The notes: generated by a model from the sequence alone, not told the origin. 23,429 nt of DNA from Ramicandelaber brevisporus (GCA_025201865.1 MU602873.1:4104-27532); one strand, 5' to 3'; counted from the first letter of the stretch, positions 9,240 through 17,816 are shown. Translations and numbers: made by a program.

Positions 9240-9282
9240 CGCTCGTTCGTTCGTTCGTTCGTTCGCTCGTTCGTTCGTTCGT
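9240..9282. repeat. (TTCG)n tract abutting the QCR9 start codon
   Basis: About ten TTCG/CTCG tetramers, read as CGAA repeats in the sense of QCR9, and touching its ATG. It is probably part of the 5' UTR or core promoter. Confidence 0.93.
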
Positions 9283-9426
9283 GAAAGTTGATCGTAATTC
9301 TTTTTGACGCAAAAAAAGAGTGAGATTTGGAGGAAACAGAGTGTAAATTTTGCCCGGAACAACGCGGACGTATTCTCTTTTTTTTTTGCAACGACATTCG
9401 TCTCACAACCAAGACCAAAGCTAAGA

Positions 9427-9480
9427 TGAAGAATATGAATATGAATATGATTGCTATTGTTACTGTTATTGTTATTGTGA
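9427..9480. repeat. GAATAT and TTATTG simple repeats across the 3' end of the Ind1/NUBPL gene
   Basis: GAATAT units followed by ATTGTT/ATTGTG units. They cover the stop codon and the start of the 3' flank of the minus-strand Ind1 gene. Confidence 0.7.
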
Positions 9481-10530
9481 TGAAGGTTGAATGTTTAGCT
9501 TGGTCATGATACCGCGCGCTATGCTCATGAATGCCTCTGCCTGAATCGATCCTTGCTGGCTAATCACTACTGGCTTTCCTACATCCGATGTTGCACAGAT
9601 ATCCGCATTCAGCGGCACTTGCCCAAGCATCTCGAGGTCCATATCCTTCATCAGTTTCTGCACACCATCGTGCTCTTTGGTGCCGCCGAATATATGATCT
9701 TCATGTCCGCAGTTACTGCAGATGTAATGCGACATGTTCTTGACGACACCCAATACCGGAACGTTAACCTTTCTAAACATACTCGTGCCTTTACGAACGT
9801 CAATCAATGCAATATCCTGCGGCGTTGTGACAATGACTGCACCGTTCAATTTGATCAGCTGAGTAATGCTGAGCTGAACATCGCCCGTGCCTGGAGGCAT
9901 ATCAATCACCAGCATGTCCAATGGTGCATTTTTAGGCGATGTGGCTTTCGTCCACGCTGTTTGGAACAGCAGTTGCTGAATTGCCTTCATGACCATCAAC
10001 CCTCTCCATACAATTGGTGCATCCTCGTTACTTCCATCCGGTCCACCCGTCAGAAATCCAGTTGATATACATGGAACTCCGTAGTTTACCAGTGGAATCA
10101 TCATGCCCTTGTACTCACTGTCATCGTCAACTACGTTTGGTTCGCCGCGCAAGTTCATTAGTCGTGGAATGGATGGGCCGAAAATGTCGGCATCGAGTAA
10201 ACCAGTACGAAGACCGAGTTGAGAAAGAGCGAGAGCGACATTAGTGGCAACGGTGGATTTGCCGACACCACCTTTGCCGGATGCGACGGCAATGACTCGC
10301 TTGACGCCAGGGATAGGTGCTTGCTTGGGCAAACCGCGCGCCATGAGCTGTTGTTGGTGCTGTTGCTGCTTAGTCTGTGGTAAACCGAATGGATTATCAT
10401 GTCGAGTCGCGATGCTGGTGGAGAATGGACGAACTGATGCTGATACTGATACTGTTGTTGCTGTAGTGGTGGTGGCTAGCCATGAGCACAAAGCTGGTGA
10501 CACGACTGTCCTTCTTGTAACAGCAAGCAT
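9472..10530 (-). CDS. IND1: Mitochondrial Mrp/NBP35-type P-loop ATPase Ind1/NUBPL, complex I Fe-S assembly
   Basis: A 352-aa protein of the Mrp/NUBPL family, which delivers Fe-S clusters during respiratory complex I assembly in the mitochondrial matrix. Residues 1-60 are basic, hydroxylated and Gln-rich, without acidic residues before Asp45, like a mitochondrial presequence. The deviant Walker A GKGGVGKST is at about 85-93, the ADIFGPSIPR motif at 114-123, the MPPGTGDVQL motif at 211-220, and the cluster-binding CSNC at 271-274. All are expected in this family. The ATG at 10528-10530 is chosen because it gives a presequence; the frame is open further upstream but encodes Ala/Val/Ser runs overlapping the divergent neighbour. 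Presence of Ind1 implies a canonical complex I, unlike budding yeast. Confidence 0.94.
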   Translation of the reverse strand: MLAVTRRTVVSPALCSWLATTTTATTVSVSASVRPFSTSIATRHDNPFGLPQTKQQQHQQQLMARGLPKQAPIPGVKRVIAVASGKGGVGKSTVATNVALALSQLGLRTGLLDADIFGPSIPRLMNLRGEPNVVDDDSEYKGMMIPLVNYGVPCISTGFLTGGPDGSNEDAPIVWRGLMVMKAIQQLLFQTAWTKATSPKNAPLDMLVIDMPPGTGDVQLSITQLIKLNGAVIVTTPQDIALIDVRKGTSMFRKVNVPVLGVVKNMSHYICSNCGHEDHIFGGTKEHDGVQKLMKDMDLEMLGQVPLNADICATSDVGKPVVISQQGSIQAEAFMSIARGIMTKLNIQPSSQ

Positions 10531-10606
10531 CTCAAACTGTTGATCAACTTTGCGTGTGGATTTGAAAACAAAAAACAAAAAAAACAAAAAAAACAAAAGC
10601 AAAATA
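10531..10606. promoter_or_regulatory. Very short divergent promoter between Ind1 and a basic nuclear-type protein
   Basis: Only 76 bp separate the two start codons, which point away from each other. The interval has A-rich runs with AAAAAAC units nearest the plus-strand gene. Either the two genes share a bidirectional core promoter or their transcripts start inside each other's reading frames. No TATA element is obvious. Confidence 0.6.
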
Positions 10607-11389
10607 ATGACAAGCAAGCCAATCGCTGATCTTGACGTTTTCACTGCCAAAGTTGACGTTGCCATCACCAGTGCTCGGTCCCTAGTGTCTTCTTGGCTAC
10701 AGCCTGGCGGTCCTGATGGTGACGATGATGATGCACTCGACACTCCATTCCAGCCCGCCTCTTCAACAGCAACAACAACAACAACAACAACAACAGCGGC
10801 AGCCAGTGGCAAAGAGTCTTTCAAATTTGAAGGACGGCAGGCACGGTTAGGTGTTGGTGCAAAGTTCTTGTCGCATGCAGAAGCTAACAAGTCGACATCT
10901 GCACCATTGTTTGCACTGCCTGGTGGTGTAACTGCATCAAATGATTCCGCTGTATTGTCAAAGGAGGAAATGAAGCTAAGACGAACAATCTTGGGCAAAC
11001 ATGGCGCTCAATCTGCGTCGACACTGAGTGCTCGACAGACTCATGCGGTGACAGCAGATGGTAAGCGGGTAGTGTCAAAACAAAATGGCAGATTTGGCCA
11101 TACAGCTGGTGATGATAACGACGATGATGATAGTGACGATGACGGAGAGAGCAAGCTGGCTATCATTGGTTCAAAGAGGCCGGCACAACAGCGATCGAAC
11201 GCTCTCCATGTGTCAAAGAGACATCAAAAGCAACTTCCACAACCGCTACGACAGCACCAGCAAAGCCAGCCCGCATCAAACATAAAGTCCCAAGAGAGTA
11301 ATAAAAAGAACAAGAAGCGGAAAGGCAAAGGACAGCCAGTATCTACAACAAATGATGCAGATTTAGAGGCTGCCATGTCACTTCATTAA
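10607..11389 (+). CDS. Basic, low-complexity, probably nuclear protein (possible DUF3245-type)
   Basis: A 260-aa protein with ATG at 10607-10609. Ordered-looking segments: an N-terminal helix ending SLVSSWLQPG (about 25-34); ESFKFEGRQARLGVGAKFLSH (70-90); and KEEMKLRRTILGKH (119-132). Between and after them are a Thr run (55-63), an acidic DDNDDDDSDDDGE stretch (about 169-181) and a Lys-rich tail SNKKNKKRKGKG (231-242) resembling a nuclear or nucleolar targeting signal. The SSWL / RLGVGAKF / LRR..LGK pattern reminds me of the fungal DUF3245 family, but this is from memory and not certain. No enzymatic motif is visible. It is convergent with the ubiquilin gene. Confidence 0.75.
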   Translation: MTSKPIADLDVFTAKVDVAITSARSLVSSWLQPGGPDGDDDDALDTPFQPASSTATTTTTTTTAAASGKESFKFEGRQARLGVGAKFLSHAEANKSTSAPLFALPGGVTASNDSAVLSKEEMKLRRTILGKHGAQSASTLSARQTHAVTADGKRVVSKQNGRFGHTAGDDNDDDDSDDDGESKLAIIGSKRPAQQRSNALHVSKRHQKQLPQPLRQHQQSQPASNIKSQESNKKNKKRKGKGQPVSTTNDADLEAAMSLH

Positions 11390-11446
11390 AGAATGCTTCA
11401 GCATTTTCCTAAACCTGTTTTCAAAAGAGAAAGATATGTGTGTGAA

Positions 11447-11496
11447 TTGAAATGAATTGAACTGAACTGAATTGAATTGAATTGAATTGAATTGAA
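11447..11496. repeat. (GAATT/GAACT)n pentanucleotide tract between convergent genes
   Basis: About ten tandem pentamers, AT-rich, in the 161-bp gap between the convergent stop codons at 11389 and 11551. It probably lies in both 3' UTRs or a shared terminator region. Confidence 0.88.
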
Positions 11497-11550
11497 TTGA
11501 ATGAGGTGAATAAATGAATGAAAGAGGCAAGCGAGTTAAGAGCAATACTT

Positions 11551-13509
11551 CTACTGACCTTCCAGCAATCGTTCGAGAGCGCCATCCAAATCACCATCAG
11601 ATTGAACTAGTGCATGTAAATTTCGCTCACTATCTGGGAATCCCATATCCCTCAATGATTCGAGCTGCTCGCGATACATTTGCTGAGGTGCGGGCCTTTG
11701 CACCGACGATGGCTGTGCTTGTTGTTGTGGTGGTGCGACTGCCGCTGCTGCCGATGCAGATCCCAGCACGCTGGGACCAGTGCCTTGGTTAGTATACGCT
11801 GTGACCCACGATGGAACACCGGATGGAGAGTGCGTGGCCGCTGTCGACTGGTTTGCACCTGCAGACGCTTCAGCAGTTGTTGCCTTCAACATTTCTCTAT
11901 GGGCGGCAGCCATGTCTCTTGCATTGCGGCTTTCTTGAGAATAAGGCGGCGGAGGAGTATCAAGCATCCTGAGTCCATCTTGAGCTGAATGCATATCTGG
12001 CTGTTGGAATATTATTGGATCACTCAAGAGACCAATCATTCTCTGTCGATTGGATTCTTGACGCCGACGGCTCTCCGACATGTTGGATGACGGAGGAGGA
12101 AGAATTGAGTCCATAAATAGCGATGATGGCATTGCTGCTGCCGATGATGATGATGATGGTAATGATGATGACAATGATGATGAGGCTTGTCTGTGTGCTG
12201 CAGGCTGTGCAGTATTATTAGAGTAGCGACCAAATGAGCCAAGTCTGAAACTGTTGTTGTTGAATGGATGTCCACCCGATCCAAGCGGGCTGCCTCCGTT
12301 GAGAAAGCTCAATGCCGAAGCAAAGCTGTTTGCATCGGCAAATGCATTAGTGGCGGATGGCTTAGGAGGAGGTGGAGGACCCCACACATTGGGGAGTGGG
12401 GCTGGGGTTGCACTTGAGGCATTTGACGACGTAGTAGTAGTTGTAGTAGTTGTTGTTGTTGCCGTGGTTGTAGTTGTGGCTGTGGTTGTATTAGTGGTAG
12501 TAGTATTGTTGTCTGAGTTGCTACTGCTATTATCCAGATCAATTCCATATCTCTTTGCAAAGTCCTTGTTCTTCTTATCAGTACTAATGGCATCTTTAGC
12601 CCCAGGCAATTCGTGAATCTTACGCTTATCAGTCAATTTACGCAAAACCATCATTCCCTCGGGAGAGTTGGACAATCTCTTCATCACTTCATCGCCCTGT
12701 CTGTGATATTCTCTAGCCATTGCTGGATCCATTGCAACCTGTAGCTGTTCCTTTAATAACTCTGGGTCATTAAACATTTCCTTAGCCTGAGGATATTGCT
12801 TGATTAGCTCCTTCATTTCTGGCGAGTCCATCATTATATTCTTCATTAATCCCGAGTTGATCATAAACTGTGTCAAAAAGTCGCTGCGTTCAGTCTTTTT
12901 CTTGCGTTCTGCCAAATCAGCTGGCGAACTGTTTGCAATCTGTTCTAAACGCTGAGCTTGGGCCGTAGGAACTGCCGTAGAATGCTTACCCATTGATGAA
13001 GCGGATGATGATGAACTTCCACGAACTGCTGTGATTGGAATGGACTTTGTTGATCCAGACTTTACCATTCGGGCAGCTGCGGAGAACACTGTGTCGTTAT
13101 CCAGCAGTGTGTCTTCTGCACTGTTCATTACACGAGAGTTGCACACAATGCGAACATTGGCCAGTGTCAATTCACACCCACTCGGTCCATGCTGTGCAAC
13201 AAGCCTCTTCAGCTCTCCAACTGTGCAATCAGCAGGGTCCACCTGTAGAAGGGCAGTACGTGCCTTCTGGCTTGAAGCCGTGGCTGGATAAGTGACTTGC
13301 AGCGTAACGTTGGAAGAGTCGTCATCCTCCTCATCCTTGTCGTCGTCGTCATCCTCATCATCGCTTTGAGAGACAAGCTGCATGAGTTCGTTTGGTGCAG
13401 CTACTGCAGAAGTGTTCGTGAGTGCAACTGTAGCAAGCTCGTCAGCGCCGAGTGCGGCCGATGAGTGCTTGGGTTCATCAGCTGGTCTGGCTGCTCCAGT
13501 GTTGGACAT
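11551..13509 (-). CDS. DSK2: Ubiquilin / Dsk2-type proteasome shuttle factor
   Basis: A 652-aa UBL-UBA shuttle that binds ubiquitinated clients and the proteasome. The ATG is at 13507-13509. An acidic run (DDEDDDDDKDEEDDD, about 50-64) precedes a divergent ubiquitin-like domain (about 68-148). One STI1 unit with the preceding helix (about 205-300, including PEMKELIKQYPQAKEMFNDPEL) follows. The C-terminal UBA (about 612-650) contains the MGF loop in ESLRDMGFPDSERNLHAL. Between them are Asn/Thr runs, PPPPPKP and Ser-rich segments. The single clear STI1 unit resembles Dsk2 more than animal ubiquilins. The N-terminal extension before the UBL is longer than usual. The Thr tract at + 12430-12510 is simple-sequence derived. 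Confidence 0.94.
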   Translation of the reverse strand: MSNTGAARPADEPKHSSAALGADELATVALTNTSAVAAPNELMQLVSQSDDEDDDDDKDEEDDDSSNVTLQVTYPATASSQKARTALLQVDPADCTVGELKRLVAQHGPSGCELTLANVRIVCNSRVMNSAEDTLLDNDTVFSAAARMVKSGSTKSIPITAVRGSSSSSASSMGKHSTAVPTAQAQRLEQIANSSPADLAERKKKTERSDFLTQFMINSGLMKNIMMDSPEMKELIKQYPQAKEMFNDPELLKEQLQVAMDPAMAREYHRQGDEVMKRLSNSPEGMMVLRKLTDKRKIHELPGAKDAISTDKKNKDFAKRYGIDLDNSSSNSDNNTTTTNTTTATTTTTATTTTTTTTTTSSNASSATPAPLPNVWGPPPPPKPSATNAFADANSFASALSFLNGGSPLGSGGHPFNNNSFRLGSFGRYSNNTAQPAAHRQASSSLSSSLPSSSSSAAAMPSSLFMDSILPPPSSNMSESRRRQESNRQRMIGLLSDPIIFQQPDMHSAQDGLRMLDTPPPPYSQESRNARDMAAAHREMLKATTAEASAGANQSTAATHSPSGVPSWVTAYTNQGTGPSVLGSASAAAAVAPPQQQAQPSSVQRPAPQQMYREQLESLRDMGFPDSERNLHALVQSDGDLDGALERLLEGQ

Positions 13510-13891
13510 CTTGCTGCTGCTGCTGCTACTTCCTCTCGAATGGCTTCAGAGCCTGTGAAGGTCAAAGAATGGAAAAATAATCGAAAAAAACACACTATGA
13601 GTAATACTGGAAATGGGTGGTTGTAAGCAAGTCGGGAAACTGAATGCGCCATTTAAAAAAAGAGACAATGTGACGAGGGAACCACATTGCGAATGAGTGA
13701 ATGGATAGATGAATGAATGCATGATTATAGAATAGAAGACGAGAAGAAAAAGGAAGGAAGGAAAAGAAGATGAAGATGATGATGATGGTGATGAAGAAGA
13801 CACAAATTGAATTACAATAGAATGAAGGAAAAGAGAAAGAGAGGAAAAGAGAAAGAGAAAGAGAAGCAGGTATGATTACTATTATGGATTG
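13510..13891. other. Ubiquilin upstream region with long purine tract
   Basis: Contains the ubiquilin promoter and the 3' flank of the A20/AN1 gene. The + strand carries GAAG/GATGAT and GAGGAAAAGAGAAA purine repeats at about 13738-13866, so the ubiquilin sense strand is pyrimidine-rich there. CAG-type units sit immediately before the ubiquilin ATG. No gene is seen. Confidence 0.7.
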
Positions 13892-14902
13892 TTACAACAG
13901 GCGCTGGAAGCTACGACCGCCCTTGTTCTCTGCAACCTTGGGATTCAGGCGCTGCAGGATATCCTTGCCATAGGATGCATAGTCAAATGTACAATCATGC
14001 TTCTGCGGCTGCTTGTGCGTGTCGCAGTATACAAAGCTGCATTTGCACTTGTTGGTAATCTGCTTGACTAGCGGCACCTTGCCACGACAGTAGAAGCATC
14101 GGCCTGGGTTGGATTGCTGGGCTTGTTGGTGCTGTCCACTCTGGCCGGGCTGAGACGCACGATTTAGTCGACCAGGCGTAGACGGCCCAGAAGCCGGTGA
14201 CCCCGGCTCCGATGCAGACTGCTGAGCGCCTTCAAGAATGGACCGTAGGCCGGAGATGACTGCTGGCCGAGGTCGCGGCGATGCTAGCCCCGGCGGCAGT
14301 GTTGGTGACGTATCCGGCGGATTCACATGCATGGCTGCTGCCGTAGACGTTGATGTGGCAGATTCCGAGGGCGTGGATTCGGCTGCGACTGTTGTTGATG
14401 TTGTTGTTGTTGGTACATCTTCCGTGACAGACGAACCGAGTTGCGTGATGGTTGATAGGAATGATTCGCTATCTTCGGTGGATGTGGGTGCGGACGACGG
14501 TATATTACCAAACAGTTGACTTCCGCGTCGTAAATCGGATATACGCTGAGCAACTGGAATTGGTGCTGGTTTCGGTGCCTGCTGTTGCTGCTGTGGTTGC
14601 TGCTGCTGTTGCTGCTGCTGTTGCTGCTGTGGTTGTGGTTGTGGTTGTTGTTGTGGTTTGCCAGCTGGCGACTGTGGTGTGGTGGTGTGTTCGGATGTTG
14701 CCGCGTTGTGGCCGGGCGATGCCAGAGACGGCGACGACTGTGCTAGAACGGATGTTTCGGTGACATCCACAGGCGATACCTTGCTGGATGGAATGGGCTC
14801 TGGGTGCGCAGCCCTGTAGCACTGGCTGCACATTCCCTTGAATGCTGCGCTCCCAAAGAAGCCGCATCCATTTGAGCAGAGCTGAGGCTGTGTCGTCGTC
14901 AT
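13892..14902 (-). CDS. A20/AN1 zinc-finger protein (ZFAND5/6-like)
   Basis: A 336-aa protein with the classic A20-linker-AN1 order, a family tied to ubiquitin binding and stress responses. A20 finger: Cys 9, 13, 25, 28 (CX3CX11CX2C). AN1 finger: Cys 269, 272, 286, 288, 293, His 296, His 302, Cys 304, with the family's HDCTFDY ending. All zinc ligands are present. The linker is long and disordered: Ser/Thr/Pro-rich, with a Gln-rich run (about 84-108) and a PASGPSTPGR stretch. Animal ZFAND5/6 are about 210 aa, so the extra length is all linker. The ATG is at 14900-14902. It shares a 245-bp divergent promoter region with the epsilon-COP gene. Confidence 0.95.
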   Translation of the reverse strand: MTTTQPQLCSNGCGFFGSAAFKGMCSQCYRAAHPEPIPSSKVSPVDVTETSVLAQSSPSLASPGHNAATSEHTTTPQSPAGKPQQQPQPQPQQQQQQQQQQQPQQQQQAPKPAPIPVAQRISDLRRGSQLFGNIPSSAPTSTEDSESFLSTITQLGSSVTEDVPTTTTSTTVAAESTPSESATSTSTAAAMHVNPPDTSPTLPPGLASPRPRPAVISGLRSILEGAQQSASEPGSPASGPSTPGRLNRASQPGQSGQHQQAQQSNPGRCFYCRGKVPLVKQITNKCKCSFVYCDTHKQPQKHDCTFDYASYGKDILQRLNPKVAENKGGRSFQRLL

Positions 14903-15147
14903 CTGGAAGTTGGTAGCCGAGAGTATTAAAAAGTTGGTAGGGTGCTCGTTTGTTCGTTCACTCGAGATGGGGGCGAGTTACCGACAGTCGAGGGAGGCGC
15001 ACACACACCCACACCCACACACATACACATACACACACACCCACATACACACACATACAACATCCAAACTCACTCTGTGAACACGTTGCAGAGTTTTTTC
15101 TTTCACTTTTTCACTTTCTACTTCTTGTCCTTTATCATTGTACAGAA
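14903..15147. promoter_or_regulatory. Divergent promoter of A20/AN1 and epsilon-COP genes
   Basis: A 245-bp interval between divergent start codons. It holds a perfect 10-bp direct repeat AAGTTGGTAG (14907-14916 and 14931-14940), a short CTCGTTTGTTCGTTCACTCG tract near 14944-14963, and a (CA)n/(CCCACA) microsatellite at 15001-15059. Pyrimidine-rich sequence follows (about 15093-15140), ending in TACAG two bases before the epsilon-COP ATG. Confidence 0.65.
15001..15059. repeat. (CA)n / (CCCACA) microsatellite
   Basis: CA dinucleotide repeat with CCC and TA interruptions, lying upstream of the epsilon-COP start codon. Confidence 0.92.
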
Positions 15148-16062
15148 ATGGCACCAGACGCGTTGTTCGCAGTTCGTAACCAGCTCTATCTCGGCGCCTA
15201 CCAGCAGGTGATCCTCCAGTGCTCGGGCAGCGGCGCCGCCTCTGCCGCTTCGAGCGCTGTTGAGCGCCAGACTTTACTTCATCGCGCGTACTTGGCTCAG
15301 GGCAAGCCTGCTCTTGTTCTCAGCGAGATCTCTCCCTCGACCGACGCTATCGAGCTGCAGCTGCTTCGCATCTCTGCCCAGCTTCGCCAGCTCTCGAAGA
15401 CCGATAACGGTGGAGATCTGCTCGTTTCAGTCACCCAAACACTCGAGAGCACTCCAGCCAACCTGCTCAACCCAATTGCTGTTCTGATTGCTGCATCCGC
15501 ACTGTACGATGCTGGTGAATACGAGCAGGCGCTGCGCTACCTGGCCCATCATCCACGACACCTGGAATGTGCATTCCTGACGACCCAAATCTACCTGGCC
15601 ATCAATCGCATCGATCTCGCACAGCGCAGCATTGCAGATATCAAGTCATGGGCAGAAGATGCACCCATTGCTCAGCTGATCGAGGCCATCGTCAATCTGA
15701 GCGTTGGCGGTGACACCAAGTACACGGAGGCTTTGTACGCTTTCGAAGAGCTTGCCCAAGGAAGCGGCATCTCTGGCGGACCAACGACTCAATTGCTGAA
15801 TTGGCAGGCTGTTGCTAACATGCAGCTGGGCCGACTGAGTGAAGCTGAGGGATTGTTGACAACAGCAATCAACAAGTCTGATAGCGATGCCAACACGCTG
15901 GCAAATTTGACGGTCCTTGGATTGCTGCAACACAAACCAGCAGCGACTCTTGCGCAGTATAAGACTCAGCTGACGGCATCTACACCTGACCACGTCCTTT
16001 TGCAGAACATTGCTCGGCAAAACGAGCTCTTTGATGCTGCAGCTGCTCAATACGCTAAATGA
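15148..16062 (+). CDS. COPE: Coatomer subunit epsilon (epsilon-COP)
   Basis: A 304-aa TPR-like helical-repeat protein, the epsilon subunit of the COPI coat, which pairs with alpha-COP. It starts MAPDALFAVRNQLYLGAYQQ, matching the family's N-terminal helix pair (LF.VRN.FYLG.YQ). Further family segments include YDAGEYEQALRYL, the tandem repeats around 120-250, and near the C-terminus LLQHKPAATLAQYKTQL with a conserved leucine-rich helix. Its length is close to the animal protein's (about 308 aa). The ATG at 15148-15150 is used; the open frame upstream reads through the CA repeat as His-Thr and is not credible. Codon choice is C/G-ending and strongly biased at the 5' end, as in a well-expressed gene. 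Confidence 0.94.
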   Translation: MAPDALFAVRNQLYLGAYQQVILQCSGSGAASAASSAVERQTLLHRAYLAQGKPALVLSEISPSTDAIELQLLRISAQLRQLSKTDNGGDLLVSVTQTLESTPANLLNPIAVLIAASALYDAGEYEQALRYLAHHPRHLECAFLTTQIYLAINRIDLAQRSIADIKSWAEDAPIAQLIEAIVNLSVGGDTKYTEALYAFEELAQGSGISGGPTTQLLNWQAVANMQLGRLSEAEGLLTTAINKSDSDANTLANLTVLGLLQHKPAATLAQYKTQLTASTPDHVLLQNIARQNELFDAAAAQYAK

Positions 16063-16279
16063 AGTGAATGATCTCATCCTTTTTCTTTTGCTTTTTTTGT
16101 GGTTTAAAAACATACCAATTATGCACATTGCTCCTTCTCCCCTTCCTCCTGATATGTCTGCCACATAGCTCACGTTCAGGATAGCTCTGGTTACTGCGAT
16201 CGTGCATCTTCCTTCTCCCGCCCTCCCACTCGACTTTTAAAACACATTACGCTGCTCTATTGTTGTCACGCTCAGCACG

Positions 16280-17509
16280 ATGCTCGCTCGGATATGTCTC
16301 TTGACGACTCTAATCGGCCTGGCGTTGCTCGGCTCTGCGCTGGCCGGACCAGGCAATCTCGCATCTACCTTCAATAGCAACCAGCTCCAGGCAGTCGCTT
16401 CTCTCGGAGACACCTCTCGCCTCCAGTCATTCATTGACCGCATTCTCATTCCGCGCGTATCCGGCTCACACGGCAACCGTCTCGTACGCGACTACATTGC
16501 AAAGACCATGTCTAACCTGGGCTGGCACGTTGAGCTCGATCAATTTACAGCTTCAACTCCACACGGCAACATTCCAATGGCCAATGTCATCGCCACATTC
16601 AATCCAAACGCACCTCGGCGTTTGGTACTATCGGCTCATTATGATTCCAAGTATTTTGCACCGCCAAATGAGGATCAGTTTCTGGGAGCAACGGATTCTG
16701 CGGTACCGGTGGCAATGCTGTTGGACATAGCAGCCACGCTAACGCCATTGATGAACAGACAAATGATGGCCTCGGCTAGCGGGAGACAGTCTGTAACAGT
16801 GCAAACAAAGCTAAGAGAGACGTCGCTGCAGTTTATATTCTTTGATGGGGAGGAAGCATTTGTGGAATGGAGCGACACCGACTCCAAATATGGATCAAGG
16901 CATTTGGCGCAGAAATGGGCAACTCAGTTCGTAGATATTAGCTATTGTCCATTAAATTCGGTGTCACCGAAAACGAGCGATGTACTTAACGATCCAATTA
17001 CGGGCGGTGAAGAAGACGCTGATGATGACCAAGTGGCATCTGAGGGTGGATTGTGTGGGAACGGCGGTGGAAGTGCGCTGAGACGACGCGTGAGCCGAAT
17101 CAAGCAAATTGAGCTAATGGTGCTGTTGGATCTACTAGGTGCAGCCAGCCCTACAATAAAGTCAATGTCGCTGGCTACAACGAGAATGTTTGATTACCTG
17201 GCTGCTCTTGAGCGTCGGATGATCCAATTGAACATGAAAACATCTGGCAGCAATAGTCCAATTTTTATAACTGGCGATCTGAGCGCAGTTAACTCGGTTG
17301 ATGACGACCACAAACCGTTCTTGACACAAGGCACAAATGTACTGCATTTGATTCCTGTGCCGTTCCCACAGGTGTGGCATACACTGGACGACAATCGGAA
17401 CGCAATCGATATGCCAACTGTGAATGACTTGAATCTGATTATGAGAACATTCGTGGCGGCATATCTCGATTTAAGAGTTGCATCATCTCGTAGCTGGTTC
17501 TTGTATTAA
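16280..17509 (+). CDS. QPCT: Secretory glutaminyl-peptide cyclotransferase (M28-type glutaminyl cyclase)
   Basis: A 409-aa zinc enzyme that forms N-terminal pyroglutamate on proteins of the secretory pathway. Residues 1-22 are a clear signal peptide with an Ala-x-Ala-like end. Active-site motifs: AHYDSKYF (119-126), GATDSAVP with zinc ligand Asp139 (136-143), FFDGEEAF with Glu191 and zinc ligand Glu192, LLDLLGA with Asp284, and FPQVWHTLDDN with Trp366 and zinc ligand His367. All correspond to the known residues of the human enzyme (D159, E201/E202, D248, W329/H330). An acidic, Gly-rich insertion of about 45 residues (roughly 225-272) lies between Glu192 and Asp284. The catalytic set is intact, so it should be active. 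Confidence 0.95.
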   Translation: MLARICLLTTLIGLALLGSALAGPGNLASTFNSNQLQAVASLGDTSRLQSFIDRILIPRVSGSHGNRLVRDYIAKTMSNLGWHVELDQFTASTPHGNIPMANVIATFNPNAPRRLVLSAHYDSKYFAPPNEDQFLGATDSAVPVAMLLDIAATLTPLMNRQMMASASGRQSVTVQTKLRETSLQFIFFDGEEAFVEWSDTDSKYGSRHLAQKWATQFVDISYCPLNSVSPKTSDVLNDPITGGEEDADDDQVASEGGLCGNGGGSALRRRVSRIKQIELMVLLDLLGAASPTIKSMSLATTRMFDYLAALERRMIQLNMKTSGSNSPIFITGDLSAVNSVDDDHKPFLTQGTNVLHLIPVPFPQVWHTLDDNRNAIDMPTVNDLNLIMRTFVAAYLDLRVASSRSWFLY

Positions 17510-17816
17510 ACGTCTCCTTTGTGTATGTTAAGTCTCTTTTTCATTTTGCTAATCGACAAGCTGTTGTATTTAAAAGATATCTTGCAAGTTTATGGAATGT
17601 ACTTAAATAGCTAAGGCATAGAAGCGCAAAAATGGTCAAAAAACCCGACATAGTGTTGAATCACATTCATCTGTAGCATTCGGATGCAACCTACGGTGCA
17701 CAATATGATTTAAACGAAGTCAGGCAAGTGCACACACACACACAAACATATGTTCTTTGAGGTCGCAGATGATTATGAATTAGAAACGTATTCAGTGTGT
17801 AGTGATAGTGTATCGT
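17510..17816. other. AT-rich intergenic region between convergent genes
   Basis: Holds the two 3' flanks of convergent genes. A short (CA)n run lies at 17730-17745. No gene or RNA structure was recognised. Confidence 0.65.

Noticed and set aside
10531-10998. N-terminal extension of Ind1 overlapping the divergent gene
   Set aside because: Lacks an ATG start and encodes Ala/Val/Ser runs antisense to the neighbour; the presequence begins naturally at the ATG at 10530.
14950-15147. N-terminal extension of epsilon-COP through the CA repeat
   Set aside because: Codes for a His-Thr run without an ATG start; the family start MAPDALF fits at 15148.
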